Positions 36,805-45,120 of a stretch of 64,000 nt of DNA are shown one piece after another. Under the pieces are notes generated by a model. The model had not been told where the DNA came from, ran no database searches, and worked only from the letters and a program-made list of their open reading frames with translations. The first letter of the stretch is position 1, and every line of letters begins with the position of its first letter. Both the position numbers and the translations under genes were made by a program. The stretch is from assembly GCF_002294995.1 (NCBI RefSeq), contig NZ_NSGF01000001.1:663501-727500 (forward strand), in the 5' to 3' direction. This DNA comes from Mesorhizobium sp. WSM3860 (GTDB lineage Bacteria; Pseudomonadota; Alphaproteobacteria; Rhizobiales; Rhizobiaceae).

Positions 36805-36987
36805 ATCGTCGTCCTTGGCCCGTGAATCTCGCGCGGATCATATTGGCTTCGAAGCTGAAACGAAACGGGCCGTCCTGGAGTGCACGGCCCCGAGAGAGCC
36901 CATGAAGCGCGGCCAGAACACTCTTGCGCCAGCTCATTCTATCGGGCAAACCGGCCTTCCTTTCGCGTTCTGCCGCTCCGGGGTCCC

Positions 36988-38229
36988 ATGTCCGCAACGA
37001 TTTCGCCGCTCGCACCGAAGAAATACCCCAAGATGCCGGTCATCGAGGGCGTGCGCATCGCTACCGCCGAGGCCGGGATCAAATATCGGGATCGCACCGA
37101 TCTGCTTGCCATGGTCTTCGATCCCGGCACGGCCGTCGCCGGTGTCTTCACCAAGTCGAAATGCCCCTCGGCGCCGGTCGACTACTGCCGCCAGAACCTG
37201 TCCGCCGGCAAGGCGCGCGTGCTGGTGGTGAATTCCGGCAACGCCAACGCCTTCACCGGCAAGAAGGGGCGCGCTTCGACGGCCTTGACCGGCGAGGCGG
37301 CGGCGAAGGCCGCCGGATGCTCCGAGAGCGAGGTGTTCCTGGCCTCGACCGGCGTCATCGGCGAGCCGCTCGATACCAACAAATTCAGCCATCTGCTCGC
37401 CGGCCTGGTGAAGGACGGCAAGCCGGACCTGTGGACGGAGGCGGCGAAGGCCATCATGACCACGGACACCTATCCGAAGGTGGCAACCCAGACGGTGAAG
37501 CTCGGCGACGCCGACGTCACCATCAACGGCATCGCCAAGGGCGCCGGCATGATCGCGCCCGATATGGCGACGATGCTCTCCTTCATCGCCACCGACGCGC
37601 CGATCGCCGCACCCGTGCTGCAGGATCTGTTGTCGCGCGGCACGGCAAAGACCTTCAACGCGGTCACCGTCGACAGCGACACCTCGACCAGCGACACGCT
37701 GCTTTTCTTCGCCACTGGCAAGGCTGGTTCGCGCGGCGCGCCCAAGATCAGCGACCCGAAAGATGTGCGGCTCGGCGCCTTCCGCCGTGCGCTTGGCAAG
37801 GTGCTGAAGTCGCTGGCGCTGCAGGTGGTCCGCGACGGCGAAGGCGCGCGCAAGCAGGTCGAGGTCACCGTCACCGGCGCCAAATCCGCCCGCTCGGCCA
37901 AGCGCGTCGCGCTTTCGATCGCCAACTCGCCGCTGGTCAAGACGGCGGTCGCCGGCGAGGACGCCAATTGGGGCCGCGTCGTCATGGCCGTCGGCAAGGC
38001 CGGCGAGCCGGCCGACCGCGACCGGCTGTCGATCTGGTTCGGCGACAATCGGCTGGCGCATGAGGGCGAGCGCGACCCGGCTTACTCGGAAGAAGCGACC
38101 TCGGCCTATATGAAGCGCGACGACATCCGCATCCGGGCCGACCTCGGTATCGGCCGCGGCAAGGCGACGGTGTGGACCTGCGACCTCACCAAGGAATATG
38201 TCGCCATCAATGGCGACTACCGGAGCTGA
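36988..38229 (+). CDS. argJ: Bifunctional ornithine acetyltransferase/N-acetylglutamate synthase
   Basis: ArgJ recycles the acetyl group in arginine biosynthesis: it deacetylates N-acetylornithine and acetylates glutamate. It has 413 residues from ATG 36988; the frame is open further upstream but that part is not conserved. Markers are [28 protein letters not shown] near the start, [12 protein letters not shown], and [14 protein letters not shown], whose Thr is the autoprocessing nucleophile that splits the chain into alpha and beta subunits. It is first in a coupled argJ-GNAT-mutT operon. Confidence 0.95.
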   Translation: MSATISPLAPKKYPKMPVIEGVRIATAEAGIKYRDRTDLLAMVFDPGTAVAGVFTKSKCPSAPVDYCRQNLSAGKARVLVVNSGNANAFTGKKGRASTALTGEAAAKAAGCSESEVFLASTGVIGEPLDTNKFSHLLAGLVKDGKPDLWTEAAKAIMTTDTYPKVATQTVKLGDADVTINGIAKGAGMIAPDMATMLSFIATDAPIAAPVLQDLLSRGTAKTFNAVTVDSDTSTSDTLLFFATGKAGSRGAPKISDPKDVRLGAFRRALGKVLKSLALQVVRDGEGARKQVEVTVTGAKSARSAKRVALSIANSPLVKTAVAGEDANWGRVVMAVGKAGEPADRDRLSIWFGDNRLAHEGERDPAYSEEATSAYMKRDDIRIRADLGIGRGKATVWTCDLTKEYVAINGDYRS

Positions 38230-39008
38230 TGGCACCGGTGTCGACGCATCCGGCAAGCGTGCTCGCGATCGTGCGCCGCTATGAGGCGGCGGGCTTTCGC
38301 GCCTGGCCGGCGGCGGCCGTTCACTATGACGGGACATGGTTGGTGCGGCTGACGGCGGGCCATCCGGCGAAACGCCTGAATTCGGTCAATCCGCTCGATC
38401 CCGGCGACACGCATGCCATTGCCGAACGCATCGTGCGCGCCAGCCGTCGCTTCGAGGCCTACGGCCGGCCGCTGACCTTTCGTATGTCGCCGCTTTCGGG
38501 GCAGGTGCTGTCGACGCATCTGGACGATGCAGGCTGGAGCCGGTTCGACGAATCGGTGGTGATGCGCTTGCCGCTCAAGGAGGCGCAACTCGACGCCGCG
38601 ATGGACCAGATTCCGCTGAAGGACATCAGCCGCTTCATCGGCGCGGCGATCAGGACGAACGGCTCGGACTCCTCGCTGCGACCTGGCCTCTCGGAAGTCA
38701 TCGGCGCCATCCAGCCTGAGGCGGGGCTGTTTGCGCTCGAGGACGGCAATGAGCCGCTGGCAACGCTGATCTGCGTCCATGACGGCGATCTCGCCGGCCT
38801 GTTCGAGGTTGCCACCGAAAAGTCGGCGCGCAAAAAGGGCCATGGCCGCAACCTCATCCTGTCGGCGCTGAAATGGGCCAGGCTGCGCGGCGCGCGCGAA
38901 GCCTGGCTGCAGGTGGAAGCCGGCAATGCTGCGGCGCTGTCGCTCTACCGGTCGCTGGGCTTCGAGGAAGTCTATCGCTATCATTATCGCAGGCGCCCGG
39001 GCGCATGA
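38229..39008 (+). CDS. GNAT family N-acetyltransferase
   Basis: This is a 259-residue protein with a C-terminal GNAT domain: LAGLFEVATEKSARKKGHGRNLILSALKWA contains the acetyl-CoA pyrophosphate loop (RKKGHGR), and NAAALSLYRSLGFEEVYRYHYR is the usual end. The N-terminal half is probably a second, degenerate GNAT fold. The ATG overlaps the argJ stop by 1 bp. This gene order with argJ and mutT is common in rhizobia; a link to arginine metabolism is possible but not shown. Confidence 0.82.
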   Translation: MAPVSTHPASVLAIVRRYEAAGFRAWPAAAVHYDGTWLVRLTAGHPAKRLNSVNPLDPGDTHAIAERIVRASRRFEAYGRPLTFRMSPLSGQVLSTHLDDAGWSRFDESVVMRLPLKEAQLDAAMDQIPLKDISRFIGAAIRTNGSDSSLRPGLSEVIGAIQPEAGLFALEDGNEPLATLICVHDGDLAGLFEVATEKSARKKGHGRNLILSALKWARLRGAREAWLQVEAGNAAALSLYRSLGFEEVYRYHYRRRPGA

Positions 39009-39427
39009 GCGAGAGCAAGCCAGCCGGAAAGCGCCTGCTTCTTGTCGCGGCCTGCGCGCTGGTCGACGCCGACCGGCGCGTGCTTCTGGCGCAGCGTCCC
39101 GAGGGCAAGCAGCTCGCCGGCCTTTGGGAGTTTCCGGGCGGCAAGGTCGAGCCAGGCGAGACGCCCGAGGAATGCCTGGTGCGCGAGCTGCATGAAGAGC
39201 TCGGCATCGAGACCGATATCCCCTGCCTGGCGCCGCTCACCTTCGCCAGCCACAGCTATGACCATTTCCACCTGCTGATGCCGCTCTACATCTGCCGGCG
39301 CTTCCGCGGCATCGCGCAGCCGAGGGAAGGGCAGGGGCTGAAATGGGTCAGGCCGCGGCAGATGCGCGACTACCCGATGCCGCCCGCGGACGCGCCGCTG
39401 ATCCAGTTCCTCATCGATCTCTTGTGA
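39005..39427 (+). CDS. mutT: 8-oxo-dGTP diphosphatase, Nudix hydrolase
   Basis: MutT removes oxidised dGTP from the nucleotide pool and prevents A-to-C transversions. It has 140 residues. The Nudix box GGKVEPGETPEECLVREL followed by HEELGI is complete, with the REXXEE glutamates in place. The segment RPEGKQLAGLWEFPGGK upstream is typical of MutT. ATG 39005 overlaps the GNAT stop by 4 bp. It ends the argJ operon. Confidence 0.9.
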   Translation: MSESKPAGKRLLLVAACALVDADRRVLLAQRPEGKQLAGLWEFPGGKVEPGETPEECLVRELHEELGIETDIPCLAPLTFASHSYDHFHLLMPLYICRRFRGIAQPREGQGLKWVRPRQMRDYPMPPADAPLIQFLIDLL

Positions 39428-39600
39428 TCGTCAGAGCCGTTCAGCGTTTACACCAATTACGCAACTTCCGGACGGAATTGCTCCCGGCTGCCGTTTGCTC
39501 CGTCTGCTTCAGGCAGCGTTAATGGAAGATTTATCTCGACATGGAAAATTGACGCAAATCGTCCGCGCGGCGGCATGCCGATTTTGATTGGAGCCAATCC

Positions 39601-39918
39601 ATGAGCCTCGACAGAGAATGGGACTCGATCCGGCCCGACCGCACCTTCCGCGCCGCCGATGCCGGCATGGGTATTTTGCGGATCACCCTGCTTTTCGGGT
39701 CGGCCGCGGTGGCGCTGGCGCTGATCGCGACGCCTTTCCTGGACAGCCAGTTGCGTCCGCAGGGCGCGCGAGAGAGTTTGGCCGGCGGACTCGACCTGAG
39801 CAGCACCGGTTCGATCGGCCGCCGCGATACCTACACGCTGCGGAGAAGCGTGCTGCAGCCGCTGCCAAGTTCCATCTGCGTGATCCGCAACGATGGCAGC
39901 CGCTACGGCGAGTGCTAA
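39601..39918 (+). CDS. Hypothetical single-pass membrane protein upstream of the pilin gene
   Basis: This is a 105-residue protein with one hydrophobic helix (about 24-44) after a charged N terminus (MSLDREWDSIRPDRTFRAAD). The C-terminal part contains two cysteines, in SSICVIRN and YGEC. ATG 39601 has GGAG 7-8 nt upstream. No known domain is recognised. It stands 105 bp before the Flp pilin gene on the same strand, so a function in pilus biogenesis or the envelope is possible. Confidence 0.65.
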   Translation: MSLDREWDSIRPDRTFRAADAGMGILRITLLFGSAAVALALIATPFLDSQLRPQGARESLAGGLDLSSTGSIGRRDTYTLRRSVLQPLPSSICVIRNDGSRYGEC

Positions 39919-39956
39919 TTGGTTAATAAATTCAGCACGAAACCGCTGTTTCACCG

Positions 39957-39992
39957 CCCGTTAAGCTTTTGCCGTTAACCTTTCTTAACGGG
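39957..39992 (+). promoter_or_regulatory. Inverted repeat with CtrA-like TTAA sites upstream of the pilin gene
   Basis: CCCGTTAAG (39957-39965) and CTTAACGGG (39984-39992) are perfect 9-bp arms. Within it lies TTAA-N6-TTAAC (39975-39989), close to the CtrA box TTAA-N7-TTAAC but one base shorter. CtrA activates pilA in Caulobacter. The array may alternatively be a terminator-like stem or another regulator's site. Confidence 0.4.
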
Positions 39993-40023
39993 TAGGCGCT
40001 ATGGTTCCCGGCAAGAGGGATCG

Positions 40024-40212
40024 ATGACCATGAAAAAAGTGCTGCAGCAATTCATAGAAGATGAATCGGGCGCCACGGCCATCGAATATGGCCTGATCGT
40101 TGCCGTGCTGTCGCTTGCAATCGTCGGCGGCGTCGGCAAGGCCGCCAACGCGATCCAGTGGCTGTTCTCCGACAGCAACAGCAGACTTGCCAACGCCTTT
40201 GCCCAGCACTGA
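40024..40212 (+). CDS. Flp family type IVb pilin
   Basis: This is the 62-residue precursor of a Tad/Flp pilin. After a short leader the processing site is G16 before ATAIEYGLI, the Flp signature, followed by a hydrophobic helix (to about residue 40). The TadV/CpaA peptidase would cut after G16 and the mature pilin would be assembled by the Cpa/Tad machine encoded elsewhere. Start ATG 40024 has AGAGGGA just upstream. Confidence 0.93.
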   Translation: MTMKKVLQQFIEDESGATAIEYGLIVAVLSLAIVGGVGKAANAIQWLFSDSNSRLANAFAQH

Positions 40213-40242
40213 CCGCACCGGTCAGACCGCGGCGCGCATTGG

Positions 40243-41115
40243 TCACTGCCCCGTCGGTTTCTCCAGGATCGTCTTCAGCGAGACCTTGGCCGAGCCGGGT
40301 TTGAGCGGCTTCTGCTGCGAAGCGTCGGGCGCCCAGCCGGACATCCACACAATCGAAAAGCTCGCCCGGATGCGGCCATCCGGGTCGGAAAACCGTTCGG
40401 CATAAATTTCGGCGGCGCGGGCGAACAGCCGCCGGGTGGCCGGACGCCGGCTGCGGTCCAAAAGCGGGCTGGTCTCGCCCATAGCGCGCAGGTCGGCGGC
40501 AAGCCCGAACAGCGAATCGTAGCGCACCGTGACCGTCTCGACATCGGCGACCGGCAGCGCCAGGCCGGCACGCTGCAGCAGCGCGCCGGCGTCGCGCACA
40601 TCGGTGAACGGCAGGACGCGAGGGCTCGCGCCACCGTAAAGCTCGGTCTCAGCGGCAAGCAGGCTTTCGCGCAGCTCGGAAAGCGTGCCGGCACCGGCCA
40701 GAGCGCCGAGGAACAGCCCGTCGGGCCTCAGCGCGCGGCGGATCTGCGCCAGCACGCCGGGGATGTCGTTCATCGCCTGCAGTGACAGCAGCGAGACGAC
40801 GAGATCGAGACTTTCGGCTTTGAACGGCACGGTTTCGGCCGGGGCGACGATGCCGGTTTCGCCGGCAAGGAAGGCATCGTCTGTTTCCACGCGCACGGTC
40901 TCGGCCACCTTGCCGCTGCCGGCGAGCACCCCGGTCGCAGCCGATGTCTGGCAAAACAGCGCCGCCGCCTTGCCGAATTTGCGCTCGACGGCGCCCAGCC
41001 GGTCGGCAAGGTCGTCCGCCGCCCGCCGCATCAGGAAATCGGCCCCGTCGACGGGGTGCATCAGCGCCCGGCGCTTGTGCGCAAGCCAGAGCTCCGTGTC
41101 GATCAAAGGCTGCAA
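40243..41115 (-). CDS. SAM-dependent methyltransferase-fold protein, NDUFAF5/BioC-like
   Basis: This is a 290-residue class I methyltransferase-fold protein. The N terminus MQPLIDTELWLAHKRRALMHPVDGADFLMRRAADDLADRL resembles alphaproteobacterial relatives of mitochondrial NDUFAF5. The core has SLDLVVSLLSLQAMNDIPGVLAQIRRALRPDGLFLGA, a motif III-like region. NDUFAF5 is an arginine hydroxylase acting on complex I assembly; a similar role is inference. Start is TTG 41115 with AGGA about 8 nt upstream; ATG 41061 is an alternative. Confidence 0.78.
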   Translation of the reverse strand: MQPLIDTELWLAHKRRALMHPVDGADFLMRRAADDLADRLGAVERKFGKAAALFCQTSAATGVLAGSGKVAETVRVETDDAFLAGETGIVAPAETVPFKAESLDLVVSLLSLQAMNDIPGVLAQIRRALRPDGLFLGALAGAGTLSELRESLLAAETELYGGASPRVLPFTDVRDAGALLQRAGLALPVADVETVTVRYDSLFGLAADLRAMGETSPLLDRSRRPATRRLFARAAEIYAERFSDPDGRIRASFSIVWMSGWAPDASQQKPLKPGSAKVSLKTILEKPTGQ

Positions 41116-41215
41116 TGGGCTATTCCTGTTGTCCGCGCATGCCGGACCGATGCTATGGTGCCGTGGGGTTTCGCTTCACGTGGCCGATCCGGTGCGCAAG
41201 ATCAAGACCATCGCG

Positions 41216-41980
41216 ATGAAGGACATTGCGCGGCAGGCGCTGGGCTGGCCGGCGCGCCTGCTGTTTCCGCCGGTCTGTGCCGGCTGCCGCCGCCACGTCT
41301 CGCAGCCTGGCGTGCTTTGCGGCGCCTGCTGGCCGAAGCTTCGGCTGCTGGAGAAGCCTTGGTGTCCGGTGATGGGCACGCCTTTTAATCATGACATGGG
41401 CGAGGGTTTTCTCTCCGCCGAAGCCATCGCCGAACCGCCGCCTTTCGAGCGGGCGCGGGCGGCGGTCGCCTATTCAGGGGTCGCGCGCCAGATGGTGCAA
41501 GGGCTGAAATACCAGGATCGCACCGATCTCGCGCCCTGGATGGCGCGCTGGATGGTGCGCGCCGGCGCCGAACTGATCGCCGAAGCCGATGTTGTGGTGC
41601 CGGTGCCGCTGCATTGGCGGCGGTTCTTCCGGCGGCAGTTCAACCAGTCGGCGGAGTTGGCGCGGGCGGTTTCGAAGCTGAGCGGCCTGCCTTTCGCGCC
41701 GGCTGCGGTGAGGCGCGTAAAACTCACCCGCCAGCAGGTCGGACTGGAGCGACACGAGCGTGAGGAAAATGTGCGCGCCGCCTTCCGCGTCCCGCCCGAG
41801 GCCGAAATCGAGATCGCCGGCCGAAGGGTGCTTGTCATCGACGACGTCTTCACCACCGGCGCCACCGTGCGGTCGGTGGCCAAGGCGCTGAAAAAAGGCG
41901 GCGCCGGAGCGGTCGACGTGCTGACCTTTGCCCGCGTCCTTCCGGGGGACTTCCGGGCCGATGAGTCTGCAACTATATAG
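41216..41980 (+). CDS. comF: ComF family phosphoribosyltransferase-like protein
   Basis: This is a 254-residue protein with an N-terminal zinc ribbon (CAGCRRHVSQPGVLCGAC, two CxxC pairs) and a C-terminal type I PRTase fold ending in the PRPP loop RVLVIDDVFTTGAT. ComF aids DNA uptake and single-strand DNA handling in transformable bacteria; in others its role is unclear. I use the ATG at 41216, but GTG 41180 in frame would add 12 residues. It is divergent from the methyltransferase gene. Confidence 0.87.
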   Translation: MKDIARQALGWPARLLFPPVCAGCRRHVSQPGVLCGACWPKLRLLEKPWCPVMGTPFNHDMGEGFLSAEAIAEPPPFERARAAVAYSGVARQMVQGLKYQDRTDLAPWMARWMVRAGAELIAEADVVVPVPLHWRRFFRRQFNQSAELARAVSKLSGLPFAPAAVRRVKLTRQQVGLERHEREENVRAAFRVPPEAEIEIAGRRVLVIDDVFTTGATVRSVAKALKKGGAGAVDVLTFARVLPGDFRADESATI

Positions 41981-42056
41981 GGCTTAAGTTGTTGTTTTGG
42001 TGCATGTCGCTTTCACATAACCGTTGGGCGATGTGCACAGACAGGATTGCTGATCG

Positions 42057-42326
42057 ATGGTTGATGTGACGATCTATACCCGGATGATGTGCGGCTATTG
42101 CACGGCCGCCAAGCGGCTGCTGGAGCGCAAGGGTGTGCCCTATACCGAGCATGACGCATCGTTCTCGCCGGAATTGCGCCAGGAAATGATTTCGCGGGCG
42201 CATGGGCGCACCACTTTTCCTCAGATTTTTATCGGCGACACGCATGTCGGCGGCTGCGACGACCTCCATGAATTGGAGTCCGAGGGCCGGCTGGACGTGC
42301 TGCTTGCCAATGGAGCGAGGGTTTGA
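42057..42326 (+). CDS. grxC: Glutaredoxin 3
   Basis: This is an 89-residue dithiol glutaredoxin with active site CGYC near residues 12-15 and the glutathione-binding segment TTFPQIFIGDTHVGGCDDLHELE containing the cis-proline. Standard length for GrxC. It uses glutathione to reduce protein disulfides, and could serve the glutaredoxin-dependent ArsC elsewhere in the window. Its stop overlaps the ATG of the nitrilase gene by 1 bp. Confidence 0.95.
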   Translation: MVDVTIYTRMMCGYCTAAKRLLERKGVPYTEHDASFSPELRQEMISRAHGRTTFPQIFIGDTHVGGCDDLHELESEGRLDVLLANGARV

Positions 42327-43189
42327 TGATGGGCGTTTTCAAGGCGGCGGCGGTGCAGATGCGTTCGGGGACCCGCCCGGAGCGCAACGCGGCCGACATG
42401 GAAAGGCTGGTTCGCCAGGCCGCACAGCAGGGCGCCACCTACGTGCAGACGCCGGAAATGACCGGCGCCCTCATCCGCGACAAGCAGGCGGGTGCCGCCG
42501 CTTTCACCAGCGAAGACAAGGACGTGGTCGTTTCGACCGCGCGGAAACTTGCGAAGGAACTCGGCATTTTCCTGCATGTCGGCTCGACGGCCATCCTGCG
42601 TGCCGACGGCAAACTCGCCAACCGGGCGTTCCTGTTCGCGCCCGACGGCGCCATGACCGCCAATTACGACAAGATCCACATGTTCGATGTCGACCTCGAC
42701 AACGGCGAGAGCTGGCGCGAATCCGCCTCTTACGAGCCGGGAACAGAGGGCGTCGTCACCGATATCAACGGCGTGAAGCTTGGCTTCGCCGTCTGCTACG
42801 ACCTGCGCTTCCCGCAGCTATTCCGTGCCGAAGCGCTGGCGGGGGCTCAGGTGCTTTCGGTGCCTGCGGCCTTCACCCGCCAAACCGGCGAGGCGCACTG
42901 GCACGTGCTGCTCAGGGCACGCGCGATCGAGAACGGCGCTTATGTCATCGCAGCCGCGCAGGGCGGCCTGCACGAGGACGGCCGCGAGACTTACGGCCAT
43001 TCGCTGATCGTTGATCCGTGGGGGCACATCATCGCCGAGGCCGCGCATGATGAGCCCGGCGTGATCGTCGCCGAGATCGACCCGGCGCAGTCGGCGGCGG
43101 CGCGCCGCAAGATTCCCAATCTCAAGAACGCGCGGGATTTCACCGTCAATGCCGGCGAGGCGCCGCGCCTCAGGGGTGCAGCCTCTTGA
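42326..43189 (+). CDS. Carbon-nitrogen hydrolase (Nit1/Nit2-like amidase)
   Basis: This is an amidase of the nitrilase superfamily, 287 residues. The Glu-Lys-Cys triad is visible in QTPEMTGAL, YDKIHMFDVDL and LGFAVCYDLRFPQLFR. The closest class is Nit1/Nit2, which hydrolyse deaminated glutathione or alpha-ketoglutaramate as metabolite repair. The TGATG overlap with grxC and the overlap with DUF1178 imply one translated unit, and the glutathione link to grxC supports the deaminated-glutathione amidase reading. ATG 42329 is an alternative start. Confidence 0.85.
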   Translation: MMGVFKAAAVQMRSGTRPERNAADMERLVRQAAQQGATYVQTPEMTGALIRDKQAGAAAFTSEDKDVVVSTARKLAKELGIFLHVGSTAILRADGKLANRAFLFAPDGAMTANYDKIHMFDVDLDNGESWRESASYEPGTEGVVTDINGVKLGFAVCYDLRFPQLFRAEALAGAQVLSVPAAFTRQTGEAHWHVLLRARAIENGAYVIAAAQGGLHEDGRETYGHSLIVDPWGHIIAEAAHDEPGVIVAEIDPAQSAAARRKIPNLKNARDFTVNAGEAPRLRGAAS

Positions 43190-43611
43190 TCCGCTTTTCG
43201 CTCATCTGTGAACACGAGCATGAATTCGAAGCCTGGTTCCGCAGCAATGACGACTTCGGCACGCAGAAGAAACGAGGTTTCGTCGATTGCCCGATCTGCG
43301 GCTCGCACAAGGTCGAGAAGGCGCTGATGGCGCCGGCCGTCTCCACCTCACGCAAGCAGGAGAAGATGGGGCTCGCCATGGGCGACGCGCAGAAGCAGGC
43401 GCTGGCACAGCTCAAGGCGCTCGCCGACAAGGTGCGCGAGAACGCCGACTATGTCGGCGACAAGTTCGCCGAGGAAGCGCGCAAGATCCATTTCGGCGAG
43501 ACCGATCCGCGCGGCATCTATGGCGAGGCGACGCCGGAAGAGGCGAAAAGCCTCGCCGAGGACGGCGTCGAGTTCATGCCGATCCCGAGCTTTCCGGAGG
43601 ACCGGAACTGA
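43186..43611 (+). CDS. DUF1178 family protein
   Basis: This is a 141-residue soluble protein with an N-terminal zinc-ribbon-like site: CEHEHEFEAWFRSNDDF and CPICGSHKVEKALMAP. The C terminus TDPRGIYGEATPEEAKSLAEDGVEFMPIPSFP is typical of DUF1178. The start is TTG 43186, which overlaps the nitrilase stop by 4 bp. Function unknown; the constant pairing with a nitrilase and glutaredoxin in rhizobia suggests a shared metabolic or redox role. The 3' end overlaps the convergent marR gene by 38 bp. Confidence 0.85.
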   Translation: MIRFSLICEHEHEFEAWFRSNDDFGTQKKRGFVDCPICGSHKVEKALMAPAVSTSRKQEKMGLAMGDAQKQALAQLKALADKVRENADYVGDKFAEEARKIHFGETDPRGIYGEATPEEAKSLAEDGVEFMPIPSFPEDRN

Positions 43612-44089
43612 GGGTTCCGATCAGCTTTTTCAGCAGTGTTGCGAGCATTTTCCGATCCTCTGGCGTCAAACCGGCGAGGATTTGATGCTCATTCGCCACG
43701 TGGGCGGTAAGTGCCTCGTCGATGAGTTCGAGGCCTTTCGCGGTGAGTTGCACCACAACACCGCGCCGGTCGCTGGGATGCGGCGCGCGCTGGATCAGGC
43801 CGGCCTTTTCCAGCCGGTCGAGCCGGGCCGTCATGGCGCCTGACGTGACCATCGTCGCCTCATAGAGCTCGGTGGGCGTCAGGGCGTAAGGAGCGCCTGA
43901 GCGGCGCAGCGTCGCCAGCACGTCGAATTCGCCGTGCTGAAGGCCGAAGCGGGCGAAGACCGGCGCCAGACGATCGCGCGCGATCAACGAGGACACCTCG
44001 TTCAAACGCCCGATCACGCCCATCGGCGAGACGTCGAGGTCCGGCCGCTCCTTCCGCCATTGCTCCATCGCTTTGCCTGCACGATCCAT
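43574..44089 (-). CDS. MarR family transcriptional regulator
   Basis: This is a 171-residue winged-helix protein. The DNA-binding region is LTPTELYEATMVTSGAMTARLDRLEKAGLIQRAPHPSDRRGVVVQLTAKG, with the DxR wing of MarR proteins. It is divergent from an EamA transporter gene, and the 100-bp gap holds two ATCTT/AAGAT inverted repeats, so it very likely controls itself and the exporter. The effector molecule is unknown. Confidence 0.88.
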   Translation of the reverse strand: MDRAGKAMEQWRKERPDLDVSPMGVIGRLNEVSSLIARDRLAPVFARFGLQHGEFDVLATLRRSGAPYALTPTELYEATMVTSGAMTARLDRLEKAGLIQRAPHPSDRRGVVVQLTAKGLELIDEALTAHVANEHQILAGLTPEDRKMLATLLKKLIGTLSSGPPESSGSA

Positions 44090-44105
44090 ATGCTCACCGC
44101 AAAGT

Positions 44106-44146
44106 ATCTTGACATTAAGATTCTTTATGTTATCTTACCTCAAGAT
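44106..44146. promoter_or_regulatory. Two inverted repeats, candidate MarR operators
   Basis: ATCTTGACATTAAGAT (44106-44121) is a near-palindrome, and ATCTTACCTCAAGAT (44132-44146) has perfect 5-bp arms. Both are of the ATCTT...AAGAT type, with centres about 26 bp apart, in the divergent region of marR and the EamA gene. Confidence 0.6.
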
Positions 44147-44189
44147 GGAATAGCGGCCAAGCGCCGACTGCGAAGGACGGGACCATCCA

Positions 44190-45104
44190 ATGAAGCTTCT
44201 CTGGGATTCGGCACTGGGCCTTCTGATCGTCACCGGCGGCCTGCTCGGCATGACGCTGCCGTTCGGCAAGCTTGCGACCGCCGGTGGCGTGCCGGCCATG
44301 GTCTGGGCTTTCGTGATCTCGCTCGGCGCCGGCGGCGTGCTGCTGATCGCGCTTCTGCTGCTTGGCCAGCGCATTCGGCTGACGGCGCACAAGCTGCGCT
44401 ATTTCTTCCTCACCGCCGCGGTGTCCTATGCCTTTCCCAATCTCTTGATGTTCTCGGCCATTCCGCATCTCGGCGCCGGATACACCGGCATCATGTTCAC
44501 GCTGTCGCCAGTCATCACGCTGGTGTTCTCAATCCTTCTCGGTGTGCGGCGTCCCAACCTGCTCGGGGTCGTCGGCATCGCCGTCGGCTTTGTTGGCGCG
44601 GCGATGGTGGCGCTCACACGCGGCGAGGCCGGCCAGCCGGCCGAATATTTCTGGGTGGCGATCGGGTTGCTGATCCCGGTCAGCCTCGCCGCCGGCAACA
44701 TCTACCGCACGGTCGACTGGCCCGAGGATACAGGCCCGATCGAGCTCGCCGTCGGCAGCCATCTGGCGTCGGCAACCTTGCTTCTCATCGGCATCCTGAC
44801 CCTGTTCGGCTGGCAGGCATTTGTTCCGCTCGACAGCGTGCCGCTGGTGGTCGCCGCACAGGTGGCGTCGGCATCGGCGATGTTTGCCTTCTTCTTCCGG
44901 CTGCAGGCTGTCGGCGGGCCGGTCTATCTCAGCCAGATCGGCTATGTGGCGGCGGCGGTCGGGCTCTTCGCCGGCACGATCTTCCTAGGAGAGCACTATC
45001 AGTTGCTGACATGGCTCGGCGCGGCCATCATCACCGCCGGCGTGTTCATCACCACCAAGGCGCAGAGCCAGCCAAGCCCGAAGATGCAAAGCCAGGCGGC
45101 ATAA
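44190..45104 (+). CDS. EamA/DMT family transporter
   Basis: This is a ten-helix permease of 304 residues with two EamA repeats, the first ending RRPNLLGVVGIAVGFVGAAMVALTRG and the second LGEHYQLLTWLGAAIITAGVFITTKAQ. It is transcribed away from a MarR regulator that probably represses it. Substrate unknown; drug or metabolite export is usual for the family. ATG 44190. Confidence 0.87.
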   Translation: MKLLWDSALGLLIVTGGLLGMTLPFGKLATAGGVPAMVWAFVISLGAGGVLLIALLLLGQRIRLTAHKLRYFFLTAAVSYAFPNLLMFSAIPHLGAGYTGIMFTLSPVITLVFSILLGVRRPNLLGVVGIAVGFVGAAMVALTRGEAGQPAEYFWVAIGLLIPVSLAAGNIYRTVDWPEDTGPIELAVGSHLASATLLLIGILTLFGWQAFVPLDSVPLVVAAQVASASAMFAFFFRLQAVGGPVYLSQIGYVAAAVGLFAGTIFLGEHYQLLTWLGAAIITAGVFITTKAQSQPSPKMQSQAA

Positions 45105-45120
45105 ACGCTTCGTTGGCCGC

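Noticed and set aside
36880..36987. N-terminal extension of ArgJ from an upstream start
   Set aside because: The added residues are not ArgJ-like; conserved sequence begins just after ATG 36988.
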